This document shows positions 1 to 6,673 of a DNA stretch of 18,621 nt, piece by piece; position 1 is the stretch's first letter, and every line of letters begins with the position of its first letter. The position numbers and the translations under genes are program-made. The notes beneath the pieces were generated by a model. The model ran no database searches and was not told the origin of the DNA. It saw only the letters and a program-made list of their open reading frames with translations. This DNA comes from an uncultured bacterium (GTDB lineage: Bacteria > Cyanobacteriota > Vampirovibrionia > Gastranaerophilales > Gastranaerophilaceae), in the NCBI GenBank assembly GCA_900553895.1, contig USFB01000036.1, positions 1-18,621 of the forward strand, in the 5' to 3' direction.

Positions 1-13
1 TGAACGACTTTAG

Positions 14-47
14 TTCCCTCCCTTGGGGGAGGGGAAGGGGAGAGGGT
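14..47. repeat. GC-rich REP-like palindrome, copy 1
   Basis: A run of C-rich then G-rich sequence (CCCTCCC, then GGGGGAGGGG, then GGGGAGAGGG) stands out in an AT-rich surround. Its reverse complement matches the style of the copies at 7003-7098 and 8824-8864: CCCTC, a C/A-rich linker, CCTCTCC, then a GAGGG arm. It is probably a dispersed intergenic repeat. The window edge is too close to say what it followed. Confidence 0.6.
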
Positions 48-225
48 ATTATTAATATTCAGAATCTCAATTTCTCATGTGCAAATTTACTCTTTATTTT
101 GTAAATTTTTATTTACAATGCAAGGTTAATTTTGCAAAATATGTATAATGAAAAAATAATCGCTTTGAAACAAAGTTTAGTTATAAAACTTTAGAAACTG
201 CGTAGGATAAGCTAAATAACAAATA

Positions 226-249
226 AACAACATTAATGTTAATGTTGTT
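226..249 (-). terminator. Possible terminator after the 284-607 gene
   Basis: AACAACATTAA and TTAATGTTGTT form a near-continuous 11-bp inverted repeat with almost no loop. Read on the minus strand it lies about 35 nt past the stop of the 284-607 gene and is followed by a T-rich run (TTTATTTGTTATTT). The stem is all A/T-rich, so this is a weak call. It could instead be an operator-like palindrome. Confidence 0.35.
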
Positions 250-283
250 TTGAATTTTGAATGGAGATAAAAATGAATTCCAG

Positions 284-607
284 TTAAAAAACAACATATA
301 AAATGGTCATTAATATAAAAAATAAAACACTGAATATTAAACCAAAAATGAAAATTATATTATAAAACTTATTAGGACATATTTTTTCTAAAAAAATATT
401 TTTTATATTAAAAACGTTATAAAGTATGAACTCAAATATAAAACAAATACAAAGTAAGATATTTAATAAGTAAATAATAGAACAAATAGTAACTGCATTT
501 CTAAGAGTAATACCAAATGGGATAAGGGTGTAGAAAAATAAACACCAGAGAAAATGTCCACAAATAGAAATAATATTCAGAGAAAAATACTTATGTAATT
601 TATTCAT
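284..607 (-). CDS. Small integral membrane protein, unknown function
   Basis: A 107-aa, strongly hydrophobic protein with about three predicted membrane segments (roughly residues 12-32, 36-62 and 84-106) and Lys/Asn-rich loops. It has no recognisable catalytic motif. The ATG at 607 has no convincing Shine-Dalgarno just upstream, which lowers confidence in the exact start. It is followed on the same strand by a palindrome at 226-249 that may end transcription. Upstream on the same strand is another small membrane protein (653-1105), with only 45 nt between them, so they may be co-transcribed. Family not recognised. Confidence 0.5.
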   Translation of the reverse strand: MNKLHKYFSLNIISICGHFLWCLFFYTLIPFGITLRNAVTICSIIYLLNILLCICFIFEFILYNVFNIKNIFLEKICPNKFYNIIFIFGLIFSVLFFILMTILYVVF

Positions 608-652
608 AATGTTAGGTTAAAACAAAAAGAAGGATTAGTAAATATGACATAA

Positions 653-1105
653 TTAATCATATCTCAGTTGTTCGAGTTCTTCAGGCGAATAAGGTATCAT
701 GGTATGAATCCAACCGCCCAAAGATACTAAATAAGCCAAAATTGCAAAAATTAATACTATTGATAATACTATTGTTTTCTTTTTAGAAAATTCAACTTTT
801 TCTTTTTGTGAAATTTTTCCAAATTTTAATAGAAAATTTTCAGTTACCAATAATATTGAGCATATTGGTATCAAATAAATTACCAAAAAATTTGATATAA
901 AAAAAGGTAAATCCATATAAGGGTTATTTAAAAGTTCTATGTATGAACATTGTTGCAGATGATAAATAATATTGCTTATCGGGACTTTAAAAAAATATAA
1001 TAAACCAATGTGAATCGGACAACAGATAACTACAATCGAATTGACAATTAACAAAGAAATTAAGATATTTAAGAAACTAAAACCTTCATAAAATCTAATT
1101 TTCAT
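653..1105 (-). CDS. Small membrane protein with about 3 TM segments, unknown function
   Basis: A 150-aa protein beginning MKIRFYEGFSFLNILISLL. Hydrophobic segments lie near residues 10-38, 66-88 and 112-132, joined by a basic Lys-rich loop (about 95-110), and the tail is acidic (PEELEQLRYD). No enzyme motif is visible. The ATG at 1105 has only A/T-rich sequence ahead of it and no clear Shine-Dalgarno. It reads towards the other small membrane protein at 284-607. The C-terminal WIHTMIPYSPEELEQL stretch looks like a soluble tail. Family not recognised. Confidence 0.55.
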   Translation of the reverse strand: MKIRFYEGFSFLNILISLLIVNSIVVICCPIHIGLLYFFKVPISNIIYHLQQCSYIELLNNPYMDLPFFISNFLVIYLIPICSILLVTENFLLKFGKISQKEKVEFSKKKTIVLSIVLIFAILAYLVSLGGWIHTMIPYSPEELEQLRYD

Positions 1106-1163
1106 TGTTAAAGTTTATTATAAATTGATGTATTAGTCAAATTAAAGAAAGGATAAATTAAAA

Positions 1164-1265
1164 ATGATTAATAGAGATGAATTCAATAATTATATTGTTA
1201 AACAAACAAATAAATATCAAAAAAAATACGGTTTTAAAATTTTTCCACTTTCCATTTTCATTTAA
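1164..1265 (+). pseudogene. Short ORF, probably a gene truncated by a repeat remnant
   Basis: An ATG at 1164 is preceded by AAAGGA about 9 nt upstream and opens a 33-codon frame. The first ~26 codons look coding (MINRDEFNNYIV, then a Lys/Gln/Tyr-rich helix). The last codons read through a CCACTTTCCATTTTC tract that matches the end of the dispersed element at 6483-6629, 7271-7420 and 14435-14506. The frame ends in a TAA overlapping the stop of the convergent dCMP deaminase. The best reading is the 5' stub of a lost gene. A genuine small peptide is possible. Confidence 0.35.
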
Positions 1266-1717
1266 ATACTTTGTGGATTTTCCAACTCTCTTCTTATATC
1301 TTCAACAGAAACATGTAAAATCGGCGCATTGTCGTCTTTTTTGAGGTAAACATCAATAATACCTGACTGCACAATAAATCTTTTACACAAAATACAAATA
1401 AAGTTGTGACCGTAAATGTACATTGAAGCACCTGTGCAACGGTCTTGTCCTGCTTGAATTATAGCGTTTTGTTCAGCGTGAATTGAACGGCAAGTTTCGT
1501 AACAAGTTCCTGACGGAATGTTGTTTTTAATTCTGTAACACTCACCGCGTTCATAGCAGGATTCAACTCCTGAAGGCGTTCCGTTATAACCTGTTGCTTT
1601 AATTTTTTTATCTTGACCGACAATAACTGCCCCAACTTGCGCTCTCAAACAATTAGAACGTGATGAGCAAGTTTTTGCTAAATCCAAAAAATAATCTGTC
1701 CAACTTTTTATTCCCAT
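1262..1717 (-). CDS. Deoxycytidylate (dCMP) deaminase, ComEB-like
   Basis: A 151-aa cytidine/deoxycytidylate deaminase fold protein. This family converts dCMP to dUMP with a catalytic zinc and so feeds dTMP synthesis in the cytoplasm. Counting from the ATG at 1717, the zinc/proton-shuttle motif HAE is at residues 80-82 in the typical CYETCRSIHAEQNAI block, and the second zinc pair is C108-x-x-C111 (CILC). The usual Pro before the first Cys is Ile here. Extra Cys residues at 17, 23, 54, 60, 72 and 76 suggest the second, structural zinc site common in dCMP deaminases. An upstream TTG at 1732 would add five residues, but MGIKSWTDYF is the usual family beginning. It is separated from the upstream minus-strand gene by a terminator at 1734-1759. 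It could also act in competence-type nucleotide salvage, as ComEB was first named. Confidence 0.9.
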   Translation of the reverse strand: MGIKSWTDYFLDLAKTCSSRSNCLRAQVGAVIVGQDKKIKATGYNGTPSGVESCYERGECYRIKNNIPSGTCYETCRSIHAEQNAIIQAGQDRCTGASMYIYGHNFICILCKRFIVQSGIIDVYLKKDDNAPILHVSVEDIRRELENPQSI

Positions 1718-1733
1718 AGCCTTATTATACAAT

Positions 1734-1759
1734 AAAAAACCGCAAGTAAACTCGCGGTT
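1734..1759 (-). terminator. Rho-independent terminator between the 51-aa gene and the dCMP deaminase
   Basis: On the minus strand, AACCGC and GCGGTT pair around a short loop (two more pairs possible inside), followed directly by a TTTT-rich run. It lies about 45 nt past the stop of the 1805-1960 gene and 17 nt before the dCMP deaminase start. It should end transcription from upstream, so the deaminase needs its own promoter or read-through. Confidence 0.65.
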
Positions 1760-1804
1760 AATAATTTTGTGGAATAAATGTGTATGATTGAGTCTCGCTT
1801 AATA

Positions 1805-1960
1805 TTAAACAGTGACTTCTTCTTTGAAATAGTCGACTACAGTGTCCATTACATTATCAAAGAAGAAGTCCAATTCTTGTGACAATGACATGTTAATTGA
1901 ATTTTGTTCTAAATCTTGTGTTTTGTTGAATCTTGCTAACATTTCATTTTCGATACGCAT
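1805..1960 (-). CDS. Small acidic protein (51 aa), unknown function
   Basis: The start is chosen at the ATG ending at 1960 because AGGAAAGGAT lies 8 nt upstream on the minus strand. A longer in-frame reading back to 2077 would add 39 very basic residues that look like translated untranslated leader. The 51-aa product starts MRIENEMLARFNKTQD and ends in an acidic, hydrophobic helix (ELDFFFDNVMDTVVDYFKEE), which could be an oligomerisation or partner-binding helix. It is followed by a good terminator. Family not recognised; the ribosome binding site is the best evidence that it is real. Confidence 0.55.
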   Translation of the reverse strand: MRIENEMLARFNKTQDLEQNSINMSLSQELDFFFDNVMDTVVDYFKEEVTV

Positions 1961-2160
1961 ATTTGTTAATCCTTTCCTAAATCTTCGGGGGTGTACTTTT
2001 TGTTTTTTGTTTATCCTTGTTTTGCTTACAATTTTTATATCGGCATTTTTTCTGAAAACTTTAGGATTTTTAAACAAAGATTTACAATTCGTTACATTAC
2101 ATTCTGAAAACGAGCTGATAATAGGGTTTTAAGGATTAAAAGAAAAAAGTCAAAAGTTTT

Positions 2161-2201
2161 GCGTGTTAATTTACAAAATTTTTATTGCAAAAATAACACG
2201 C
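2161..2201 (-). terminator. Long-armed hairpin after the 2240-2932 gene
   Basis: GCGTGTTA (2161-2168) and TAACACGC (2194-2201) are perfect inverted arms. Inside them TTTGC and GTAAA can add pairs with one wobble. On the minus strand the structure lies about 40 nt past the stop of the 2240-2932 gene and is followed by a T-rich tract (TTTTGACTTTTTTCTTTT after AAAAC). A terminator for that gene is the simplest reading, although the U-run is not immediate. Confidence 0.4.
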
Positions 2202-2239
2202 TACAGCTTAATATATTATGACAAAAAAAGAATTATACT

Positions 2240-2932
2240 TTACACAAGTATATTTATGCCTTCATTTTTCATCTCTCTAAACATCTTCATAAATTTACTG
2301 ATGTCTTTTGGAGTCGTAAAAGTCTTAATAATTTGACCTTTTGTATTAATTATACATTTTGTCGAATCTTCATTCAAAGAATCAGGTTTTACATATACAT
2401 AACTCGTAGCAGGATTTGTTGCTATAACTTCTATAGTACGTCCTTTTTGGTTATCTCTGATTTTTGTAAAACTCTTATTTGATTCTATTATGGGATTTTC
2501 AATATTTAATCTTAAAGCGTTCGAAATCTTTTTAACTTCTTTTTCTGCTCTGTATTTTTTAGGTCGTTTAATTCCCTTTTGTTCGGAAATCGTTGATATT
2601 ATATCTTCTAACTCTGTTTTTACTACAACAGCTTTATCTTTGATTAACTCAATTAAACCTTCCGGTTTTTCATCATCCAAACCTGATTTTGTATTGATTT
2701 TCGGATAATATTCCAAATTCGTAAGATTATTTTTCTGAATATAATTACCGACTCTTTTATCGTAATTATCTCTCAATACAACAACCATATCACCTTTTTC
2801 TTTTATATTACGAAAGACCTGATAACCTTGCGTAAACATAGCAGGGATTTCTGCCTTTGCTTTAACATTTTGCGGTTGAATTCTAAATGCGCCCATAAAA
2901 TTTGTATTTGAAATATTATTTAAAATTTGCAT
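2240..2932 (-). CDS. Tagged protein of unknown function (230 aa)
   Basis: The start at 2932 is set by AAGGAG five nt upstream on the minus strand; an in-frame extension to 2965 has no such signal. The N-terminus MQILNNISNTNFMGAF shares the block ISNTNF-x-G-x-F with the protein at 11484-12380, and a looser version occurs in three other proteins of this window. The body is a soluble alpha/beta-like sequence with a charged middle (about residues 100-150). It has a DNQKGRTIEVIATNPATSYVYV stretch, here split as DNQKGRTIEV and IATNPATSYVYV, and ends in a helix rich in Met and Lys (SKFMKMFREMKNEG). No signal peptide, membrane segment or enzyme motif is visible. Function unknown; the tag suggests membership of a lineage-specific protein set. 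Confidence 0.75.
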   Translation of the reverse strand: MQILNNISNTNFMGAFRIQPQNVKAKAEIPAMFTQGYQVFRNIKEKGDMVVVLRDNYDKRVGNYIQKNNLTNLEYYPKINTKSGLDDEKPEGLIELIKDKAVVVKTELEDIISTISEQKGIKRPKKYRAEKEVKKISNALRLNIENPIIESNKSFTKIRDNQKGRTIEVIATNPATSYVYVKPDSLNEDSTKCIINTKGQIIKTFTTPKDISKFMKMFREMKNEGINILV

Positions 2933-2994
2933 AATTACTCCTTTTCTTGTTATTGAAAAACACATAAAAATATTTTTTGCCAGTTTTGGGCTTA

Positions 2995-3023
2995 TTTACT
3001 TCAATATATTCATTTTTTTTATA
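2995..3023 (+). promoter_or_regulatory. Possible promoter for the UPF0210 operon
   Basis: TTTACT at 2995-3000 and TTTATA at 3018-3023 are separated by 17 nt, which fits a sigma-70-type promoter with moderate matches. It would start transcription about 18 nt before the ATG at 3048. A second -10-like TATGCT at 3027-3032 is also present. The region is AT-rich, so chance matches are likely. Confidence 0.3.
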
Positions 3024-3047
3024 AAGTATGCTAAAATAAGATAAGTT

Positions 3048-4415
3048 ATGACAATTTTTGATGAAAATTTAATTTTAGAAACCATTAATATGATTAAGCT
3101 TCACAATTTTGACATCAGAACCGTGACGCTTACAATAAGTTTAAGAGATTGCTTAAGTGAAGATGTAAACGTAGTTTGCGACAAAATCAAATACAAACTC
3201 GATAAATACGCACATAACTTAGTTACTTACGCAAACGAAATTGAAAATGATTACTCAATTCCAATCGTAAATAAAAGAATTGCAGTTACTCCGATTTCTT
3301 TGGTTGGTGAAGCTTGCAAGACAAAAGATTATGTAAAAATAGCCAAAACACTTGATGAATGTGCGAATAATCTCGGTATAGATTTTATTGGCGGTTTTTC
3401 TGCGCTTGTAGAAAAAGGTTTTACTCAGGGCGATAAGGCTTTAATCGAAGCAATACCCGAAGCTTTAGCTTGTACAAACAGATTATGTTCATCAGTAAAT
3501 GTTGGGACTTCAAAAGCCGGAATAAATATGGATGCTGTTCTAAAAATGGCTGAAACAATCAAAAAATCAGCAGAATTAACAGCGGATAAAGATGGTTTGG
3601 GCGCAGCAAAGCTTGTTGTTTTTTGTAATTCAGTAAGCGACAATCCATTTATGGCAGGTGCTTATTGCGGTTATGGAGAACCTGAATGTGCGTTAAATAT
3701 AGGCGTATCAGGTCCGGGGGTTGTAAGAGCAGCTATTTTAGATTTAGATAAAAAAGCAGATTTGGGAGTTTTGTCTAACAAAATTAAACAAACAGCTTAC
3801 AAAATCACAACGACTGGCGAACTTATCGGTCGCAAAATGGCTAAAAAGCTTGGTATTCCGTTTGGCGTGATTGATTTATCGCTTGCACCTACACCTGCAA
3901 TTGGTGACAGTGTTGCACAAATTTTCCAAGCTATGGGTTTGGAACACGCCGGCGCGCACGGAACAACTGCGGCATTAGCGATGCTAAATGATGCTGTTAA
4001 AAAGGGCGGAATTATGGCAAGTTCTTATGTCGGTGGTCTTTCAGGTGCTTTTATTCCTGTTTCTGAAGACGCCGGAATGATAGAAGCTGCTACAAAAGGT
4101 TATTTAACTTTTGATAAATTGGAAGCAATGACCTGTGTTTGCTCTGTAGGGCTTGATATGATTGCAATTGCCGGCGACACTCCAACTTCAACGATTGCCG
4201 GCATGATTGCGGATGAAATGGCAATTGGTATGATTAACAAGAAAACAACTGCAGTAAGGATTATACCTGCTCCGAATAAAAAAGTCGGTGATAAAGTCGT
4301 ATTCGGCGGTTTATTAGGAGAAGCTCCGATTATGAATGTAAATACTCTTTCTTCTGCAGGTTTTGTAGAAAGAGGCGGAAGAATTCCTGCACCAATACAC
4401 AGTTTAAATAATTAA
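3048..4415 (+). CDS. UPF0210 / DUF711 (PFL-like) family protein
   Basis: A 455-aa full-length member of the UPF0210/DUF711 family, whose structures resemble the pyruvate formate-lyase barrel but whose reaction is not established. The family opening is clear: ILETINMIKLHNFDIRTVTL, then ISLRDC. Further conserved blocks are NVGTSKAGINMDAV (about 151-164), FCNSVSDNPFMAGAYCGYGE (about 192-211), a Gly-rich NIGVSGPGVV, HGTTAALAMLNDAVKKGG (about 304-321), GGLSGAFIPVSEDAGMI, and AGDTPTSTIAGMIADEMAIG near 378-397. In many genomes this gene follows a small ACT-domain partner (UPF0237). Here no ACT gene is present, and instead an unknown protein and an HxlR regulator follow closely. A cytoplasmic ligand-binding or metabolic role is likely. 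Start ATG at 3048; its Shine-Dalgarno is weak. Confidence 0.9.
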   Translation: MTIFDENLILETINMIKLHNFDIRTVTLTISLRDCLSEDVNVVCDKIKYKLDKYAHNLVTYANEIENDYSIPIVNKRIAVTPISLVGEACKTKDYVKIAKTLDECANNLGIDFIGGFSALVEKGFTQGDKALIEAIPEALACTNRLCSSVNVGTSKAGINMDAVLKMAETIKKSAELTADKDGLGAAKLVVFCNSVSDNPFMAGAYCGYGEPECALNIGVSGPGVVRAAILDLDKKADLGVLSNKIKQTAYKITTTGELIGRKMAKKLGIPFGVIDLSLAPTPAIGDSVAQIFQAMGLEHAGAHGTTAALAMLNDAVKKGGIMASSYVGGLSGAFIPVSEDAGMIEAATKGYLTFDKLEAMTCVCSVGLDMIAIAGDTPTSTIAGMIADEMAIGMINKKTTAVRIIPAPNKKVGDKVVFGGLLGEAPIMNVNTLSSAGFVERGGRIPAPIHSLNN

Positions 4416-4430
4416 AATTAAGGATGAAAA

Positions 4431-4754
4431 ATGGCTACATTTAAAGATATGGAAGATAGTTTTAGAAATTTTGTTATCAGTGAACAATCAGACGCTCACA
4501 ACGCAAAGTCTATAAACACTGCAAAGTATAACAATATTAAAATATGGATGGATACTCAAAAATATGCACAACCGCACTTTTTTGTGAGAGTTTCTATTTC
4601 AGAAGCTGTTTTTAATCTGGCAGACTGCTCTAAAATAAATGGTGGACTTGGTTATGAAGAAAGATTCATAATTAAGTGGTTTGGTAGAATGGGAATTAAA
4701 GAAAAATTACACGAACTTTGGGATAGTTCTGCAAAAATCAAAGAGGATAAATAA
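4431..4754 (+). CDS. Conserved-looking hypothetical protein between UPF0210 and HxlR
   Basis: A 107-aa soluble protein starting at the ATG at 4431 with AAGGA five nt upstream. The gap from the UPF0210 stop is 15 nt, and the stop is immediately followed by the start of the HxlR-type gene, so the three are almost certainly one transcript. The sequence is mixed alpha/beta with many aromatic residues (KIWMDTQKYAQPHFFVRVSI, then GGLGYEERFIIKWFGRMG). It contains one Cys (ADCSKIN) and has a Lys-rich tail. No signal peptide or TM segment is visible. Family not recognised. Confidence 0.75.
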   Translation: MATFKDMEDSFRNFVISEQSDAHNAKSINTAKYNNIKIWMDTQKYAQPHFFVRVSISEAVFNLADCSKINGGLGYEERFIIKWFGRMGIKEKLHELWDSSAKIKEDK

Positions 4755-5105
4755 TTGCATTATAAAGATTTAGCAGTAAATCCAGTGAGCGTTGTTTTGC
4801 AACTTGTTGGAGCGAAATGGAAAATTCTTGTTATAAAAGAATTGCTAAAAAAAGAAATGCGTTTTGTCGAGCTGAAAAAAAAATTGGGTTGTACGGCTAA
4901 AGTTTTGACTAATTGTTTAAAGGAACTTGAAGAAGACGGACTTGTTGTAAGAGAAAAAGACGAAACCGCTTTTAATCGTGTTGAATACTACCTAACTGAT
5001 ATCGGTTATACTTTGCGTCCTGTTATTGATTCTATGCAAAAATGGGGGCAAGAGTACAAAAAATATCGTAAACTCCAAGAAAAATACGGAAATATTATAA
5101 ATTAA
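4755..5105 (+). CDS. HxlR-family winged-helix transcriptional regulator
   Basis: A 116-aa one-domain regulator. The HxlR pattern is clear: LVGAKWKILVIKELL (helix 1-2), MRFVELKKKL, LTNCLKELEEDGLVVRE (recognition helix into wing), VEYYLTDIGYTLRPVI, then WGQEYKKY. Members bind DNA as dimers and often sense redox or aldehyde signals through an N-terminal Cys. Here the residue before the conserved Pro-Val is Asn (NPVSVV), so that sensor Cys is missing; Cys residues remain in KKLGC and TNCLKEL. The start is TTG at 4755, directly after the previous stop codon, with AGAGG at 4742-4746 inside the previous gene. This argues for translational coupling. It probably regulates its own operon. Confidence 0.85.
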   Translation: MHYKDLAVNPVSVVLQLVGAKWKILVIKELLKKEMRFVELKKKLGCTAKVLTNCLKELEEDGLVVREKDETAFNRVEYYLTDIGYTLRPVIDSMQKWGQEYKKYRKLQEKYGNIIN

Positions 5106-5238
5106 ATTTACCTCTTAATAAAACACATAGATTGTTTTGCTTGCCAATTACAATAAAATCATCTAAACAGTTGATGTCTTGAACGCTGAAATTTGATACT
5201 ATAGCGTGGGAAAGTGGTAAGGAAAGGAATTAGGGCAT

Positions 5239-5322
5239 TAAGTCTTTAAGACACTAAGTTCATTTAAATAAAAATCTTTATAACGAACTTAACAACTTAA
5301 AGACCTAACGACTTAAAGACTT
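5239..5322. repeat. Imperfect inverted repeat with an internal duplicated unit
   Basis: The left arm 5239-5261 (AAGTCTTTAAG plus a TAAGTTC end) is the inverse of the right arm 5285-5322 (GAACTTAACAACTTAAAGAC onward). The right arm carries one extra 16-nt unit, because CTTAAAGAC occurs twice. Repeat and spacer fill the last third of the 232-nt gap before the fliM/fliN fusion. The rest of the gap has no gene; a weak promoter-like pair (TTGATG at 5171, GATACT at 5195) is present. The role is unknown; a small dispersed element is likely. Confidence 0.55.
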
Positions 5323-5337
5323 CCAAACAGGATATGT

Positions 5338-6441
5338 ATGATAAACTCAGTATTCTTCGATGAATTATATAAGCAATTTGCATGGTTTGATTCAGTTTTC
5401 ACACCGGTTGTAGAAAACTGTAGCAGTGAATTCTTTTTTGATGGCTTTGATTACAAACTCGCGTCAATCAGCACCAACATGAATGTACTTTCCCAAAATG
5501 ATACATTTTTTGTAACCAAGGTTAAAATAAACTCTAAAAATGACGTTTATATAAGAATTTCGCAAGATGCAATCAATGTTATTCTGGATAAAGTTCTCGG
5601 TAAAAATAACCGCAGATTTGATTTAACAGAAGTTACAGAGCTTGAAGCAAGGATTATTACAGCGTTTAACGATTTTCTGTACGAGTCACTTGCGCCAAAT
5701 TTCACAATTGAACCGCACAGAAGATACAACGAGATTTTACATCTGACTTATTTTGTAAAAAGTGAAGTTTCGGATTCTGCTGCAAAATTCATAATTTCAG
5801 TACCGAAAGACATTCTTTCACCTCAAGAAATTCAAAGAACCGAGCCTAGATTTGAGGACAGAGATTTTGCAAGTAGTCTTGTTGATGTGAAATTGATTTT
5901 GGGAAGCACAACTTTCCCTGTTGCAGATATAAAAAGACTTGATGTAGGCGACATTGTTGTTTTTGAAAACAGTAATTCATCTGAAATGACACTTGTGTGC
6001 AACAATATTGTTCAGAAATTTCAAGTTAAACCAAACATTAAAATAATAGAACCTTATGATGCCAGCGGAGGAGGCGGTATGGAAGATAATACAAACACTA
6101 ATTTGTGGGATAGTATTCAGGTTGACATGTCAGCAGAGTTTGACAAAGTTAAAATTACTTTGGGCGAGCTTAAGAGCATTGAAGAAGGCTTGATTGTTGA
6201 CTTGTGTTCTGTTTACGACAATAAAATTTCTTTGAAAGTTGGCGGAAAATCAGTTGCTTCAGGCGAATTGGTTATTATTAATGACCGTTTCGGCGTAAGA
6301 ATTGAAAAGGTAAATGATTCTTCTTCTGAATCTTCAAACGAATCGGAAGAGCCGGAAGAAGTTGAAGCAGAAGAACAAGCTCAAAATGGCGATGATTTTG
6401 ATTATAGCGATTTTGAAGTGGAAGACGAGCAAGAAGGTTGA
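5338..6441 (+). CDS. Flagellar motor switch protein, FliM-FliN-like fusion with two SpoA domains
   Basis: A 367-aa protein of the C-ring / switch family. Residues 1-165 resemble the CheC-like middle of FliM/FliY (the ELEARIITAFNDFLYESL helix near 101-118 matches the usual TEIE...GN helix position). Two SpoA (FliN C-terminal) domains follow: about 180-235 (LVDVKLILGSTTFPVADIKR, GDIVVFE) and about 258-324 (KITLGELKSIEEG, SGELVIINDRFGVRIEKV). A Gly-rich linker (ASGGGG, 242-247) joins them, and residues 328-367 are a Ser then Glu/Asp-rich tail. Flagellar FliM has one SpoA and FliN another; two in one chain is seen in injectisome SctQ. The FliM N-terminal CheY-binding motif (EIDSLL type) is absent. 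The start ATG has AGGA five nt upstream. It heads the fliO-P-Q-R run, so it most likely forms the cytoplasmic ring that docks export cargo. Calling it FliY is an alternative. Confidence 0.8.
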   Translation: MINSVFFDELYKQFAWFDSVFTPVVENCSSEFFFDGFDYKLASISTNMNVLSQNDTFFVTKVKINSKNDVYIRISQDAINVILDKVLGKNNRRFDLTEVTELEARIITAFNDFLYESLAPNFTIEPHRRYNEILHLTYFVKSEVSDSAAKFIISVPKDILSPQEIQRTEPRFEDRDFASSLVDVKLILGSTTFPVADIKRLDVGDIVVFENSNSSEMTLVCNNIVQKFQVKPNIKIIEPYDASGGGGMEDNTNTNLWDSIQVDMSAEFDKVKITLGELKSIEEGLIVDLCSVYDNKISLKVGGKSVASGELVIINDRFGVRIEKVNDSSSESSNESEEPEEVEAEEQAQNGDDFDYSDFEVEDEQEG

Positions 6442-6482
6442 CTTTAGGCGAGAAATCGGTAAATAAAAGAAGGAATGAGTTT

Positions 6483-6629
6483 AATTGAAAATGGAAAATG
6501 GAAAATGGAAAATTGTTTTAAATAATTTATCAATATTAAATTTAATATTGAACGTATTATATTAAAAAATGTAGGGTGCAATTTTTTGTACCATTAATAA
6601 TTTTCAATTTTCAACTTTCAATTTTCCAT
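6483..6629. repeat. MITE-like element, left copy flanking fliO
   Basis: A 147-nt element with end sequences made of TGGAAAA/TTTTCCA iterations that are themselves inverted (terminal inverted repeats). Its core palindrome is GGTGCAA / TTGTACC read around GTAGGGTGCA. The reverse complement of 7271-7420 aligns to it along nearly its whole length with scattered differences. It fills most of the 232-nt gap between the fliM/fliN fusion and fliO, and no ORF lies inside. Confidence 0.75.
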
Positions 6630-6673
6630 AAGTACGTTAAATTAGTAGGATAATTTTAAAGGACGTATTATAA

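Noticed and set aside
1842..2132. 96-aa open frame on the plus strand
   Set aside because: It runs antisense to the 51-aa gene and its leader. It is hydrophobic by virtue of antisense A/T-rich codons, and it lacks a Shine-Dalgarno.
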